Assembly (NCBI RefSeq): GCF_000963005.1
Contig: NZ_JZHZ01000007.1
Span: 1,034,025 to 1,098,024, forward strand
Source: Xanthomonas sp. GPE 39
GTDB taxonomy: Bacteria > Pseudomonadota > Gammaproteobacteria > Xanthomonadales > Xanthomonadaceae
Direction of reading: 5' to 3'
Length of the DNA: 64,000 nt
The notes below the pieces were generated by a model. The model saw nothing but the letters and a program-made list of their open reading frames with translations. It was not told where the DNA came from and made no database searches. Below are positions 9,942-19,223 of this stretch, piece by piece (position 1 is the first letter of the stretch; each line of letters begins with the position of its first letter). Position numbers and translations under genes: made by a program.

Positions 9942-11543
9942 ATGTCCGGCATGCGTAGCAAGCCGCCATGCGATGCCGTGATCGTGGGGGCCGGCCACAA
10001 CGGTCTGGTCTGCGCCGCGTATCTGGCAAGGGCTGGTTGGACGGTGACGGTGCTGGAGCGGCGTGGTGTGGTTGGCGGTGCCGCGGTCACCGAGGAGTTC
10101 CATCCCGGGTTCCGTAACTCGGTGGCCTCCTATACGGTATCGCTGCTGCAGCCCAAAGTGATGGCCGACCTCGATCTGGCCGGGCATGGCCTGCGTATCG
10201 TGCCGCGACGCCGCAACAATTTCCTGCCGCTGCCGGACGACCGTTATCTCCTGACCGGACCTGGCCTGACCCAGGCCGAAATCGCCAAATTCTCCGCGCG
10301 CGATGCCGCCCGTCTGCCCGCCTACGAGGCACGGCTGGAGCGCATTGCCGACGTGCTGCGGGCGCTGGCCTTGCAGCCGCCACCCAACCTCACCGATGGC
10401 GGTTGGCTGCAGGCACTGCCGGAGCTGCTGCGTGCCGCTCGCCTCGGGCGACACCTGCATGCGTTGGAGACGACATTGCGCCAGGAGTTGCTGGATTTGT
10501 TCACCCTCTCCGCCGCCGAATATCTGCAGCGCTGGTTCGAGAGCGATCCGGTCAAGGCTTTGTTCGGTTTCGACGGCATCGTCGGCAACTACGCCAGCCC
10601 CTACACGCCAGGTTCGGCCTACGTGCTGCTCCACCATGTGTTCGGTGAAAGCAACGGGGTCAAGGGCGCGTGGGGGCACGCGTTGGGGGGGATGGGCGCA
10701 ATCACGCAGGCGATGGCCAAGGCGGCGCTCGCGGCTGGCGCCAGCATCCGCACCGATGTCGGTGTGGCTGAAATCTTGGTCGAGGACGGGCGCGCGGTCG
10801 GTGTGCTCACCGAGCACGGCGAACGTGTGTACGCACGGCACGTGGTCGCCAACGTCAATCCCAAGCTGCTCTACGAACGCCTGCTCGACCCCAGGCACGT
10901 GCCGGCCGCCACTGTGGAGCGCATGGCGCACTGGCGCTGCGGTTCCGGCACGTTTCGCATGAACGTGGCGCTGTCGCGCTTGCCCACGTTCCGCGCGTTG
11001 CCCGAGCCGGGCGATCATCTCACTGCTGGCATCGTGCTGGCGCCGAGCCTGGATTACATGGATCGTGCCTACCACGATGCGCGTGCGCAGGGCTGGTCGC
11101 GTGACCCGATCATCGAACTGCTCATCCCGAGTACGTTGGACGCATCGCTGGCACCGCCTGGTCAGCACGTGGCCAGTCTGTTCTGCCAGCACGTGGCGCC
11201 GCAGTTGCCGCAGGGGCATTCGTGGGACACGTATCGCGACGTGGTCGCGGACGTGATGATCGCCACTGTCGAGCGCTATGCGCCGGGTTTCGCCGCTTCG
11301 GTGTTAGGGCGGCAGATACTGACGCCGCTGGATCTGGAGCGCACGTTCGGTTTGGTCGGCGGTGATATCTTTCATGGCGCGCTGAGTCTCAATCAGTTGT
11401 TCAGTGCGCGGCCGATGCTCGGTCAGGCCGCGTATCGCGGCGCGATTGCGGGCCTGTTCCTATGCGGATCTGGCACGCATCCTGGCGGTGGCGTGACCGG
11501 CGCGCCTGGCCACAATGCGGCGATGGCGCTGCTGCGGGGTTGA
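9942..11543 (+). CDS. FAD-dependent oxidoreductase of the phytoene dehydrogenase/PYROXD2 type
   Basis: Flavoprotein oxidoreductase of the amine-oxidase/carotenoid-desaturase fold, closest in motif pattern to PYROXD2-like NAD(P)/FAD oxidoreductases; the substrate is not known. From ATG 9942 it has 533 residues (an ATG at 9951 is equally possible; the open frame extends further upstream into DNA antisense to the M13 gene). The dinucleotide-binding motif VIVGAGHNGLVCAAYLARAG lies at about residues 10-29, followed by VLERRGVVGGAAVTEEFHPG. The C-terminal signature reads GLFLCGSGTHPGGGVTGAPG. No carotenoid genes are nearby, so a role in pigment synthesis is not supported by context. It is divergent from the M13 peptidase gene. 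Confidence 0.88.
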   Translation: MSGMRSKPPCDAVIVGAGHNGLVCAAYLARAGWTVTVLERRGVVGGAAVTEEFHPGFRNSVASYTVSLLQPKVMADLDLAGHGLRIVPRRRNNFLPLPDDRYLLTGPGLTQAEIAKFSARDAARLPAYEARLERIADVLRALALQPPPNLTDGGWLQALPELLRAARLGRHLHALETTLRQELLDLFTLSAAEYLQRWFESDPVKALFGFDGIVGNYASPYTPGSAYVLLHHVFGESNGVKGAWGHALGGMGAITQAMAKAALAAGASIRTDVGVAEILVEDGRAVGVLTEHGERVYARHVVANVNPKLLYERLLDPRHVPAATVERMAHWRCGSGTFRMNVALSRLPTFRALPEPGDHLTAGIVLAPSLDYMDRAYHDARAQGWSRDPIIELLIPSTLDASLAPPGQHVASLFCQHVAPQLPQGHSWDTYRDVVADVMIATVERYAPGFAASVLGRQILTPLDLERTFGLVGGDIFHGALSLNQLFSARPMLGQAAYRGAIAGLFLCGSGTHPGGGVTGAPGHNAAMALLRG

Positions 11544-11825
11544 GCTGCGCGGAGTATGGCAAGCGAGCTGGCATCGGTCCGAGCGTCGTGGAAAAGGGCG
11601 CGCGGCCCAGCGGCGATGCGTGGCGCGATGGCGAACGCATGGCGATGCTTGTCGATATGCCCGCGTTGTCTGCGGATTTGAAAACACCGTCGCTTAATTT
11701 ATCGGGCTAGACGGAGAATGTGCGCGCTCATTAAACGCGCGTCATGCTTGTTTGGTGGCGATGTGCCATGGGCTGCTGTGCAGCGATGATCGTCGTGTCT
11801 GCGGCATTGCAAGGATGGCAGAGGT
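11544..11825. other. Intergenic, nothing recognised
   Basis: About 280 bases between the oxidoreductase stop and the terminator of the TonB-dependent receptor. Short open frames here lack starts, ribosome sites or similarity that can be recognised. Confidence 0.5.
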
Positions 11826-11857
11826 AAAAAAGCCCACCCGCGCGGGTGGGCTTTTTT
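11826..11857. terminator. Strong bidirectional terminator
   Basis: A long palindrome with six A, the core GCCCACCCGCGCGGGTGGGC, then six T. It ends 16 bases past the stop of the TonB-dependent receptor gene on the minus strand and can stop transcription from both sides. Confidence 0.93.
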
Positions 11858-11873
11858 GATTGTGCGTATCGGC

Positions 11874-14699
11874 TTACTTGCCGAACGCGTAATGCATTTC
11901 CAGGTAGTACGCGCGACCGTACACGTCGTAGTTGTAATCGTTGTACGCCCAATAGGTGCTGCCAGGATAGGACTTATCGAGAGGCGGCATCTTGTTGAAA
12001 ACGTTGGTCACCATCAACGACAGCTCCATGCCTTCGAACGCCTTGTAGGTGATGCTGGCGTTATGGGTGATGTGTGAGGGAAGTTTTGCAGCTCGCTTCC
12101 CAGCATAGCCGGTGGCGTCCAATGTCGCAGCGTAGTTGGGCGTCTTGTCGAACCAATTGGCATACCAAGTCGTCGTGAAGTCGCCGATTTCCCAGGTGAG
12201 CGCCGTATCGGCCTTGCGCTTCGGATCGCTGCTCCAGTACGGATCGTTGAGTAGATCCACCGGGCTGTCGCCCGCGTAGCGCACGTACTTGTGGCGCAGG
12301 TTCTGGGTGTAGCTGGTGACGGTGCTCAGGTCACCCCAGCGGCCCAGATCGTAGCCATAACGGAACGAGGCGATGGCGGTTTCCAGTTTCTGGTTGGAGA
12401 TGTTGATCTTCGGCGTATAGATCGTGGCGAGGTTGCCCGCCGAATCGCGAGCGACCTGCGATTCGGCCGCCTGGCACAGTGCCGAGGTGGGGGAGTCGAT
12501 GCCAGCGCGGCAGCGGTAGTCCTGTAGGCTCAGCGCATCGGCGCTTTGCAGGGTGACTTCATCGCTGATATTCCAGTTGAGATAATCGATGGTGAGAGCC
12601 ATGCGATCCAGGGGCGACCAAACGAAGCCCGCGCTCCACACGGTGGCGTTGATCGGTTTCAGGCCCAAATTGCCGGACTGCGTGCCGAAGAACTGGGCGC
12701 TCGAATATTGTTGTGGGCAATTATCGGTGTTGCCCGGCAGGTAGCCGCGCTGTGCACACTGATAGTAGTCGGTTACGGTGTTGTAATAGCCGCTTTTGCG
12801 CTGGTATAGGTCGGACAGGGTCGGTGCACGGAACGCGGTGCCGTACTTGCCGCGCAGCAGCAGCGATTCGAAAGGACGGTACTCCAGCGAGACGCTGTAG
12901 GTCGGCTTGTCGATGGTGTGGCCGCTGGCCTTGAACGCGTCGTAGCGGCCAGCCAGGGTGACGGTCAGTGGGGCGAAGACCGGCATGCGCAATTCCGATG
13001 TCAGCGCGTAGCGGTCGCGCTGGCCGCCGCCATCTACCGAAGTCATGCCCCAAATATCACCGTTGAGGATCGCAGGGTCCGGGTTGTAGTCCCATTTCTG
13101 CTTGCCGTATTCCCCGACCACGGCCAAGCCGGCGTCACCGCCCGGCAGGCTGAATAGCTTTGCGTCGGTCGCTTGTAGGCGCAGCATGCCGTCGGAGGTT
13201 TTGCTCTTGTTGGTGACACGCCCGGTGAAGCTGGCGAACTCCTGTTGACTGAGCGGTTGGTACAGCGCCGCGTAGTTCGGCGAATAGACCGGGTAGGTGC
13301 CGTAGATCGGATCCACGCCGAGTTGCGGCCCGAGAACCTTATTGATGAAAAATTGATCGACTGGATTCTTATAGCGAATAGCGCTGTTTTCTTGGAGTTT
13401 GTACTGGGTGTACGTGACGCCGGCATCGTAGTCCCAATTCGACTGGCCGAGGGTTCCCTTTGCGCCAAAAGTGACACGCATCGACTCGCTCTTGTCGCGA
13501 TTCATGGTGTCTTTGATGCCATTGATGCCCATTTCCTCTGGCGCGAAACTCCGTTGCATATTGACGAGGTCGTTTATATTGGGATCGTAGTAATAGCCTA
13601 AATCCGCCGATGTGGTCCAAAAGATGAAGCTAGCCCCGGGGTGATACTTGGTTTCTTCGTGGCTATAGAGCGTGTCGCCGTAGAGTTGAATGTTGTCATT
13701 TATGTCGTGAGTGCCATGCAAGTAAACTTGCGCGGATTTGAGACCGTTGCTGAGGGTGGCATAACCAGGCTTGTATGCTGAGCCGCAGTAATATTCATCG
13801 CCAAAACCGACCCTGCGCTGCAAGGTTTCGGTGCCGCCGAAGAGGCGAGAGAGGTTCTGGCACCTGGCCGGGTCCTGGAAGCTGTAGCTGGTGTTCTGGC
13901 CGTAAACCAAAAAGTCGCGCCCCACTAATTGTCGGGAGTAACCATGGGTGTTGTACTGCTTGGTCAGGTCGCGCTGGTAGCCCCAAATTGGGTCCTTTTC
14001 CTCGTACTGCACGCCGCCGAGTAGGCTGGTGCGGCCGTCGGAGGAGGTCCAGCCATCGGCGAAGGTCGTGCGGAAGTTGCTGCCGCCGCCTTCGGAGTAG
14101 CCACCGCCACGGATGCTGAACACCGCACCGTCCAGTTTCTTCTTGAGGATCACGTTGATGACGCCGGCGATGGCGTCGGAGCCATACAGGGACGACTGGC
14201 CGCCTGGCAGGATTTCGATGCGGTCGATCAGGTCGATCGGAATGCCGCTGATGTTGTTGAAGGTATCGGTGCCGTTGTAGAGCGCGGGATAGTTCGACAT
14301 CGGACGGCCGTCGATCAGGTACTTCACGTACCCCTGCGGCAGGCCGAACAAGCTGACCGACTTCGCGCCCTGAGTGAACGTGCCCGAGCTCTGCCCGCCT
14401 TGCACGCCGCCGGTGGCGAAGGAGCTCTTCTGCAGCACGTCGGCGACGCTGCTGAAGCCGCGTGCCTTGATTTCTTCGGCATTGATCGTCGTGACCGGGG
14501 TGGCGATCTCGATCTGAGCCTGTGGAATCAGCGAGCCGGTCACGGTGACTTTGCTCAGGTTCGTCGCCTTGTCGGTCGACTTGCCGTCGGTTCCGCTGTC
14601 CTGGGCGAGGGCGCTGAATGCGACGGGGACCATCATGGCCGAGAGCAGTGCGGCACTGAGCGGGCGATGGGGAAAATAACGAGTGTGACGAGCAGTCAT
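11874..14699 (-). CDS. TonB-dependent outer-membrane receptor
   Basis: Outer-membrane beta-barrel receptor importing a large nutrient (siderophore, vitamin or carbohydrate) with energy from TonB/ExbBD. From ATG 14699 it has 941 residues with a signal peptide ending at about FSALAQ. The segment VTVTGSLIPQAQIEIATPVT begins the plug domain (about 50-190), which contains the plug signature DRIEILPGGQSSLYGSDAIAGV, followed by VILKKKLDGAV. The rest has alternating beta-strand patterns typical of the barrel and ends MHYAFGK, a variant of the usual terminal Phe. An upstream extension of 46 codons lacks signal-peptide features, so the ATG at 14699 is preferred. The gene stands alone with its own terminator. 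The substrate cannot be read from the sequence. Confidence 0.94.
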   Translation of the reverse strand: MTARHTRYFPHRPLSAALLSAMMVPVAFSALAQDSGTDGKSTDKATNLSKVTVTGSLIPQAQIEIATPVTTINAEEIKARGFSSVADVLQKSSFATGGVQGGQSSGTFTQGAKSVSLFGLPQGYVKYLIDGRPMSNYPALYNGTDTFNNISGIPIDLIDRIEILPGGQSSLYGSDAIAGVINVILKKKLDGAVFSIRGGGYSEGGGSNFRTTFADGWTSSDGRTSLLGGVQYEEKDPIWGYQRDLTKQYNTHGYSRQLVGRDFLVYGQNTSYSFQDPARCQNLSRLFGGTETLQRRVGFGDEYYCGSAYKPGYATLSNGLKSAQVYLHGTHDINDNIQLYGDTLYSHEETKYHPGASFIFWTTSADLGYYYDPNINDLVNMQRSFAPEEMGINGIKDTMNRDKSESMRVTFGAKGTLGQSNWDYDAGVTYTQYKLQENSAIRYKNPVDQFFINKVLGPQLGVDPIYGTYPVYSPNYAALYQPLSQQEFASFTGRVTNKSKTSDGMLRLQATDAKLFSLPGGDAGLAVVGEYGKQKWDYNPDPAILNGDIWGMTSVDGGGQRDRYALTSELRMPVFAPLTVTLAGRYDAFKASGHTIDKPTYSVSLEYRPFESLLLRGKYGTAFRAPTLSDLYQRKSGYYNTVTDYYQCAQRGYLPGNTDNCPQQYSSAQFFGTQSGNLGLKPINATVWSAGFVWSPLDRMALTIDYLNWNISDEVTLQSADALSLQDYRCRAGIDSPTSALCQAAESQVARDSAGNLATIYTPKINISNQKLETAIASFRYGYDLGRWGDLSTVTSYTQNLRHKYVRYAGDSPVDLLNDPYWSSDPKRKADTALTWEIGDFTTTWYANWFDKTPNYAATLDATGYAGKRAAKLPSHITHNASITYKAFEGMELSLMVTNVFNKMPPLDKSYPGSTYWAYNDYNYDVYGRAYYLEMHYAFGK

Positions 14700-15406
14700 G
14701 ATGTTTCTATTCCCGAAAATCAATCGATGAGAGGGGGGACTCGGCCTCGTGCCACGACATGTGTGTCGAAAGTGGGATCGCTTCCGGCGATGCGACCAAA
14801 CGTAACACGGACTTAACGGATGCCTGCATGTCGACATCGTCTTTTTTGTCTACGGGCCGCATATGTCTGGATGCGATGGCAAACATCGATGCAACAGCCG
14901 ATGACGTGCGGCTGATGGCTGATTCGCATCATGTTGGGGCGTTGCATGTACAGGATGCTGAATGGGTGGGTTGGGCGAGAAAGCGAGCGATCTCGGTCGT
15001 CCTGATGGATGTGTTTATGGAGATGCTGTGGGTGACTGTGGGTGACGCATGGCGCGCACCAGATTGGGGAGCCTGTTTCTTCCGGATAGGGCAAGAGCAG
15101 CGCGTGACGATGACCACAGTTGCCCTGCGCGCCATCCTCGCTCCGTTTTGATCAACGTGTCCGCGTCGGGCTATCGCGTCGGTACACGGGGCGTTCGACC
15201 GCCGATTGCGCAAATTTGCGCAGCCGACGTGGTTGCCGAGGCGGATCGCCGAGGATGGCCAATGCCTCGCACTTGTATAGTCGCGTGTCAGTTTGACCCG
15301 TCGCGTCGCGACACGAGGGTCAGTCGCCATGGCCGCTGCGCGGTCTTGTCCCCCGTCTCCCGCTTGCCGCGCAGGGGTTCTGCGTGCAGGTGCTTCATTT
15401 CATTCG
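14700..15406. other. Intergenic region between divergent genes, no gene recognised
   Basis: About 700 bases between the starts of the TonB-dependent receptor (minus) and the Mrp homologue (plus). Several open frames of 90-130 codons exist on both strands, but they have poor ribosome sites, overlapping alternatives and no family signatures. The region must hold two divergent promoters. No clear operator was identified. Confidence 0.45.
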
Positions 15407-16270
15407 ATGAGTTTCCCGATGACCGAACATCCCCGCCTTCCCGCTCACGCCGTCCAGTCCAAACTCGCGCCGCATCCCCGTATCCGCAATGTCATCGCTG
15501 TCGGCTCCGGCAAGGGCGGGGTGGGTAAGTCCACCACCGCAGTCAATTTGGCCTTGGCCCTGCAGCGCCAGGGGGCACGGGTCGGGGTGCTGGATGCCGA
15601 TGTCTATGGGCCTAGCGTGCCGGCCATGCTCGGGTTGAGTGGGCGACCGGACAGCCCGGACGATAAGACGATCGAGCCGATGCGGGCTTTTGGCATCGAG
15701 GCGATGTCGATCGGCCTGCTGGTGGACCAGGACACGCCGATGATCTGGCGCGGGCCGATGGCCACCTCGGCGTTGACCCAGTTGTTCGCCGACACGCTGT
15801 GGGACGACCTGGACTACCTGCTGATCGATCTGCCGCCGGGCACGGGCGACATCCAGTTGACCCTGGCGCAAAAGATCCCGGTGGCCGGTGCGGTGATCGT
15901 CACCACCCCGCAGGATATCGCCACGTTGGATGCGAAAAAGGCGCTGAAGATGTTCGAGAAGGTCGAGGTGCCGGTGCTGGGCATTGTCGAGAACATGGCG
16001 ATGCACACCTGCAGCCAGTGCGGCCATGTCGAGCATGTGTTCGGCGCAGGCGGTGGCCAGCGTATGGCGCAGGAGTATGGAGTGCCGCTGCTGGGGGCGC
16101 TGCCGCTGGAGATCTCGATCCGCGAGCAGGGCGATGCAGGCACGCCGATCGTGGTGGCGGCACCGGAGTCGGTGGCGGCGCAGGCCTATCTGGCTACGGC
16201 GCAGCGTCTGGTCGAGGAGTTGCGCAAGCGGCCACGCGCGGCCATCCCGATTGCCGCAACGTTGCGCTGA
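15407..16270 (+). CDS. mrp: Mrp/ApbC-type iron-sulfur cluster carrier P-loop ATPase
   Basis: Cytoplasmic ATPase that binds and transfers Fe-S clusters to target apoproteins. From ATG 15407 it has 287 residues (ATG 15419, four codons on, is an alternative; neither has a strong ribosome site, and the longer open frame lacks homology). The deviant Walker A motif [11 protein letters not shown] is at about residues 28-38, then [30 protein letters not shown] and the CSQC pair near 203-206 that ligates the cluster in the dimer. The N-terminal DUF59 domain found in many Mrp proteins is absent; this is the short form. Dcd follows downstream. Confidence 0.93.
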   Translation: MSFPMTEHPRLPAHAVQSKLAPHPRIRNVIAVGSGKGGVGKSTTAVNLALALQRQGARVGVLDADVYGPSVPAMLGLSGRPDSPDDKTIEPMRAFGIEAMSIGLLVDQDTPMIWRGPMATSALTQLFADTLWDDLDYLLIDLPPGTGDIQLTLAQKIPVAGAVIVTTPQDIATLDAKKALKMFEKVEVPVLGIVENMAMHTCSQCGHVEHVFGAGGGQRMAQEYGVPLLGALPLEISIREQGDAGTPIVVAAPESVAAQAYLATAQRLVEELRKRPRAAIPIAATLR

Positions 16271-16398
16271 AGGGCGAGGTGCCTCCGCGAATGGCCTGCG
16301 ACCGGCTAGAATCGCCGGTCGTTGCGGCCCGCTTCCGGCGTCGGTCGCGTTTCCGGCTTCCAGGCTGCGGCCTGCCGCCATTGGCATCAGGACTCCCC

Positions 16399-16965
16399 AT
16401 GAGCATCAAGAGCGACCGTTGGATCCGCCGCATGTCCGAACAGCACGGCATGATCGCGCCGTATGAACCGGGCCAGATCAAACAGGTCAACGGCGAGCGC
16501 ATCGTCAGCTACGGCACCTCCAGTTATGGCTATGACGTGCGTTGTTCGCGCGAATTCAAGGTGTTCACCAACATCAATTCGACCATCGTCGATCCCAAGC
16601 ACTTCGACAGCGGCAGTTTCGTCGACATCGAGTCGGATGTCTGCATCATCCCGCCCAACAGTTTCGCCCTGGCGCGCACGGTGGAGTACTTCCGTATTCC
16701 GCGCAGTACGCTGGTGGTGTGCCTGGGCAAGAGTACCTACGCGCGCTGCGGCATCATCGTCAACGTGACCCCGCTGGAGCCGGAGTGGGAAGGGCACGTG
16801 ACCCTGGAGTTCAGCAACACCACGCCGTTGCCGGCGCGCATCTATGCCAATGAAGGTGTCGCGCAGATGCTGTTCTTCGAGTCCGACGAAGTCTGCGAGA
16901 CCAGCTATAAGGACCGTGGCGGCAAGTATCAGGGCCAGACCGGCGTGACGTTGCCGAGAACCTGA
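16399..16965 (+). CDS. dcd: dCTP deaminase
   Basis: Converts dCTP to dUTP, feeding dTMP synthesis. The 188-residue protein [21 protein letters not shown] is of the longer-N-terminus type common in beta- and xanthomonad bacteria. Motifs include [20 protein letters not shown], the nucleotide-binding [13 protein letters not shown], and [18 protein letters not shown] with the catalytic Glu in the EGHVTLE segment. The C-terminal [14 protein letters not shown] is the flexible lid. An AGGA ribosome site stands about 8 bases before the ATG. It lies 128 bases past mrp. Confidence 0.97.
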   Translation: MSIKSDRWIRRMSEQHGMIAPYEPGQIKQVNGERIVSYGTSSYGYDVRCSREFKVFTNINSTIVDPKHFDSGSFVDIESDVCIIPPNSFALARTVEYFRIPRSTLVVCLGKSTYARCGIIVNVTPLEPEWEGHVTLEFSNTTPLPARIYANEGVAQMLFFESDEVCETSYKDRGGKYQGQTGVTLPRT

Positions 16966-17076
16966 GTTTTCCTCTCGATCTCGATGGCCGGTCGCGGCGA
17001 GCGCTTGCCAGACAAGCGCTGCCTGCACGATCCGAGCGCTGGTGCCGCAGGAGTCAACGTTCCCCGCTGATTCCTC

Positions 17077-17107
17077 GTGCTGGCCGCCGTGTGTCAGCGG
17101 CCAGCAC
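17077..17107 (-). terminator. Hairpin after the small membrane protein gene
   Basis: Perfect 11-bp stem GTGCTGGCCGC / GCGGCCAGCAC with a 9-base loop, 9 bases past the stop of the minus-strand 55-residue membrane protein gene and between convergent genes. There is no strong T-tract on either side. Confidence 0.5.
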
Positions 17108-17115
17108 AGTCGCGG

Positions 17116-17283
17116 TTATTTGCCGCGACCGAACAGCATGCCGACGCCGACCGCGACCAGGATCGCGGGCCACCAGGTGGCGATCAATCGGCCCAGGCTC
17201 AGATGGGTCCAGCCTAGGTTGTTGGCCAGGAACACCAGGCCGATCAGGATCAGCACGATAGCGGCGATCGCATTGGATTTCAT
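17116..17283 (-). CDS. Small membrane protein, LiaI/LiaF-TM-like (DUF5668 type)
   Basis: A 55-residue protein starting MKSNAIAAIVLILIGLVFL, with two hydrophobic segments (about 5-22 and 35-50) joined by ANNLGWTHLSLGRLIATWW and ending LFGRGK. The pattern LIGLVFLANNLG...WWPAILVAVGVGML is that of the small two-helix domain found alone or at the N-terminus of LiaI/LiaF-like stress-response proteins. The function of the single-domain form is not established. It is read from ATG 17283, lies 31 bases downstream of the HIT gene on the same strand, and may be the last gene of the dienelactone hydrolase-HIT transcript. Confidence 0.75.
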   Translation of the reverse strand: MKSNAIAAIVLILIGLVFLANNLGWTHLSLGRLIATWWPAILVAVGVGMLFGRGK

Positions 17284-17314
17284 TGGAGTGCGGTTTCCGC
17301 AAATTTAAGGTGGC

Positions 17315-17722
17315 TTATCGTAGCCGCTGGCGCCAGGCGGCGACACGCGCCTGCAGCAGATCGGCGGGGAGCCGCTGTGCTGGGCCGCTGCCCCAGACCG
17401 GCCCCGGCCACGCCGCATCGTCCGGGTGCCGTCCCAGGACATGCACGTGCAACTGCGCCACCACGTTGCCCAGTGCGCCGATATTGAGCTTGTGCACGTC
17501 CGGCTCCTGGCGCAGTAACTGCGAGAGTTGATTGATCTCGGCCAGTAGCAGACGTTGCTGAGCACCATCCAGGTCGATCCACTCGCGGGCATCGGCCACC
17601 CGTGGCACCAGCAGCAGCCATGGGAAGCGGGCATCGTCCATCAGCCGGACCTGCGATAGCGGTCCGTCGGCGACGAACGCGCTGTCGGCGTCCAGGCGTG
17701 GATCCAGTACGAACTCAGCCAT
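17315..17722 (-). CDS. HIT-domain (histidine triad) protein
   Basis: Small cytoplasmic nucleotide hydrolase or transferase of the histidine-triad superfamily, 135 residues. The fold can be traced from FVLDPRLDADSAFVADGPLS, through LMDDARFPWLLLVPRV and LNIGALGNVVAQLHVHVLGRHP, to the C-terminal helix. The triad reads QLHVHVLGRH, so the first His is Gln as in several bacterial HIT branches; the two central His remain. It starts 9 bases after the stop of the dienelactone hydrolase gene and is probably co-transcribed. The physiological substrate is unknown. Confidence 0.85.
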   Translation of the reverse strand: MAEFVLDPRLDADSAFVADGPLSQVRLMDDARFPWLLLVPRVADAREWIDLDGAQQRLLLAEINQLSQLLRQEPDVHKLNIGALGNVVAQLHVHVLGRHPDDAAWPGPVWGSGPAQRLPADLLQARVAAWRQRLR

Positions 17723-17731
17723 GGTGGTGGC

Positions 17732-18394
17732 TCAACTCAAATGCTCGGCGAGGAACGTCAGGCTGCGTTCGCGTGCGCGCTCGGCGCTGTCGGGATCGTG
17801 ATGATGCGGATCGACGTGGCGGTCGAAGCCGTGCCCGGCTGGATACACGAAGGTCTGCATCTGCGGCAGCTTCTCGCGGTGCTGCTGCACCGCTTCGGCC
17901 GGGATACTCTGGTCGTGCGCGCCGAAGTGGAATAGCACTGGTGCTTTCGGCGTCTCGTCCAAGAATTGGGTGTTGCGCCCGCCGTAGTAGCTCACCGAGG
18001 GCAGGCCCAGGCGCAGTGCCGCCAGCAATGCGACGCTGCCGCCCCAGCAGTAGCCGAGGGTGCCGACCTTGCCTGCGGGGGCCAGCGCCTGGGCGGCGGC
18101 CTGCACGATGTCCAAGGCCCGCTCGAAGCCGAGCGCACCGACCAACTCCCGGCCCTTGTGTACGCCGTCCTGATCGTATGTCAGTTGCACGTCTTTCTCG
18201 ATTGGGTCGAACAGTGCCGGCGCCAGTACCGCGTAGCCCTGGGCGGCATAGTGCTCGGCGACTTCGCTGATGTAGGCGGTGACGCCGAAGATTTCCTGGA
18301 TGATCACCAAGCCGGCGCGTGGTGTGGCGTCGGGCTGAGCTTGCCAGGCGCAGACCTGGCCGTGCGCGGTGGCGAGAGTGATCCAGTGGCCCAT
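17732..18394 (-). CDS. Dienelactone hydrolase family protein
   Basis: Alpha/beta hydrolase of the dienelactone hydrolase (carboxymethylenebutenolidase) family, 220 residues, cytoplasmic. ATG 18394 is chosen because AGGAG lies 6 bases upstream and homology starts there (MGHWITLATAHGQVCAWQAQ). The catalytic triad is visible: nucleophile Cys in GYCWGGS, Asp in FGAHDQSIP, His in PAGHGFDRH; QEIFGV supplies the Glu that activates the Cys in this family. No aromatic-degradation genes are near, so the role may be general ester or lactone hydrolysis. The HIT protein gene follows 9 bases later. Confidence 0.9.
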   Translation of the reverse strand: MGHWITLATAHGQVCAWQAQPDATPRAGLVIIQEIFGVTAYISEVAEHYAAQGYAVLAPALFDPIEKDVQLTYDQDGVHKGRELVGALGFERALDIVQAAAQALAPAGKVGTLGYCWGGSVALLAALRLGLPSVSYYGGRNTQFLDETPKAPVLFHFGAHDQSIPAEAVQQHREKLPQMQTFVYPAGHGFDRHVDPHHHDPDSAERARERSLTFLAEHLS

Positions 18395-18514
18395 GCTGCG
18401 CTCCTGTGGCGGACGATGCGGGGGATTATCCATTGGGACGGGGGTTCGCCACTGGATTTGCGGGTACTCTGAGGTCGGTTGGATCGGCACATGCGGCGCG
18501 TTGGCGTCGCAGTT

Positions 18515-19021
18515 TCAAGTCGCGCCATACTCCACCGCCACCACCACGAAACTATGGTGGCCACCGGGCAGCAGCGCTTCCACCTCGTCATCAATGCGTT
18601 TTTTCAGTAGTGCCCGCGCCAGCGGCGAGTCGATGCTGATCCAGCCGCGCGCGGCGTCGGTTTCGTCCGGGCCGACGATGCGGTAGCGGCGTCGTTCGCC
18701 ACTCTCGGCATCTTCCAGTGCGATATGCGCGCCGAAGAACACGGCTTGCGGGTCCGATGGAGCGCCGGCGATCACGCGCAGCGCTTCCAGGCGTTTGCTC
18801 AAGTAGCGCACGCGGCGGTCGATCTCACCCAATTGCTTTTTGCGGTAGGTGTATTCGGCGTTCTCCGAGCGGTCGCCCTCGGCCGCAGCTGCGGCCAACG
18901 CCTTGACCACCTCCGGGCGGCGCAGGCGCCACAGCTCGTCCAGTTCTGCCTTGAGTCGGGCATGGCCTTCCGGGGTGATCAGTGCGGTGCTTTTTTCGGC
19001 AGGAGGGCGCCAGCGGCTCAT
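18515..19021 (-). CDS. greB: Transcript cleavage factor GreB
   Basis: Binds the secondary channel of RNA polymerase and triggers cleavage of backtracked RNA. ATG 19021 gives 168 residues. The N-terminal coiled coil (about 15-90) contains [17 protein letters not shown]-type start and [32 protein letters not shown], with the acidic tip in GDRSENAEY. The C-terminal FKBP-like domain carries [28 protein letters not shown]. The basic sequence after the coiled coil and RYLSKRLE are more like GreB than GreA. An open extension upstream has no homology. It is divergent from the lytic transglycosylase gene. Confidence 0.93.
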   Translation of the reverse strand: MSRWRPPAEKSTALITPEGHARLKAELDELWRLRRPEVVKALAAAAAEGDRSENAEYTYRKKQLGEIDRRVRYLSKRLEALRVIAGAPSDPQAVFFGAHIALEDAESGERRRYRIVGPDETDAARGWISIDSPLARALLKKRIDDEVEALLPGGHHSFVVVAVEYGAT

Positions 19022-19223
19022 CGGGATGTAATGACGCAGAAGCAAAGCGGCGATGCTAGCGCGTGTGTCTGGCGTGCGCACCTGTGTGTGCTGCTGGGCT
19101 GGTCGGCACGGAGTGGGCGGCGATGAACGTTGTCCCTCCGCAGATAGCACAACAATCGTCATCGGCTTGCCGCGATGCGATCACGGGGGCTACTCTGCGC
19201 CCTTTCCGTCGCTGCGTTCCGCC

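Noticed and set aside
9942-11543. Carotenoid (phytoene) desaturase in a pigment pathway
   Set aside because: The fold matches but the motif pattern is that of PYROXD2-like oxidoreductases and no crtB, crtE or xanthomonadin genes are nearby.
14759-15151. 130-codon plus-strand frame between the TonB receptor and mrp
   Set aside because: No ribosome site, no recognisable domain, and competing frames of similar length on the other strand.
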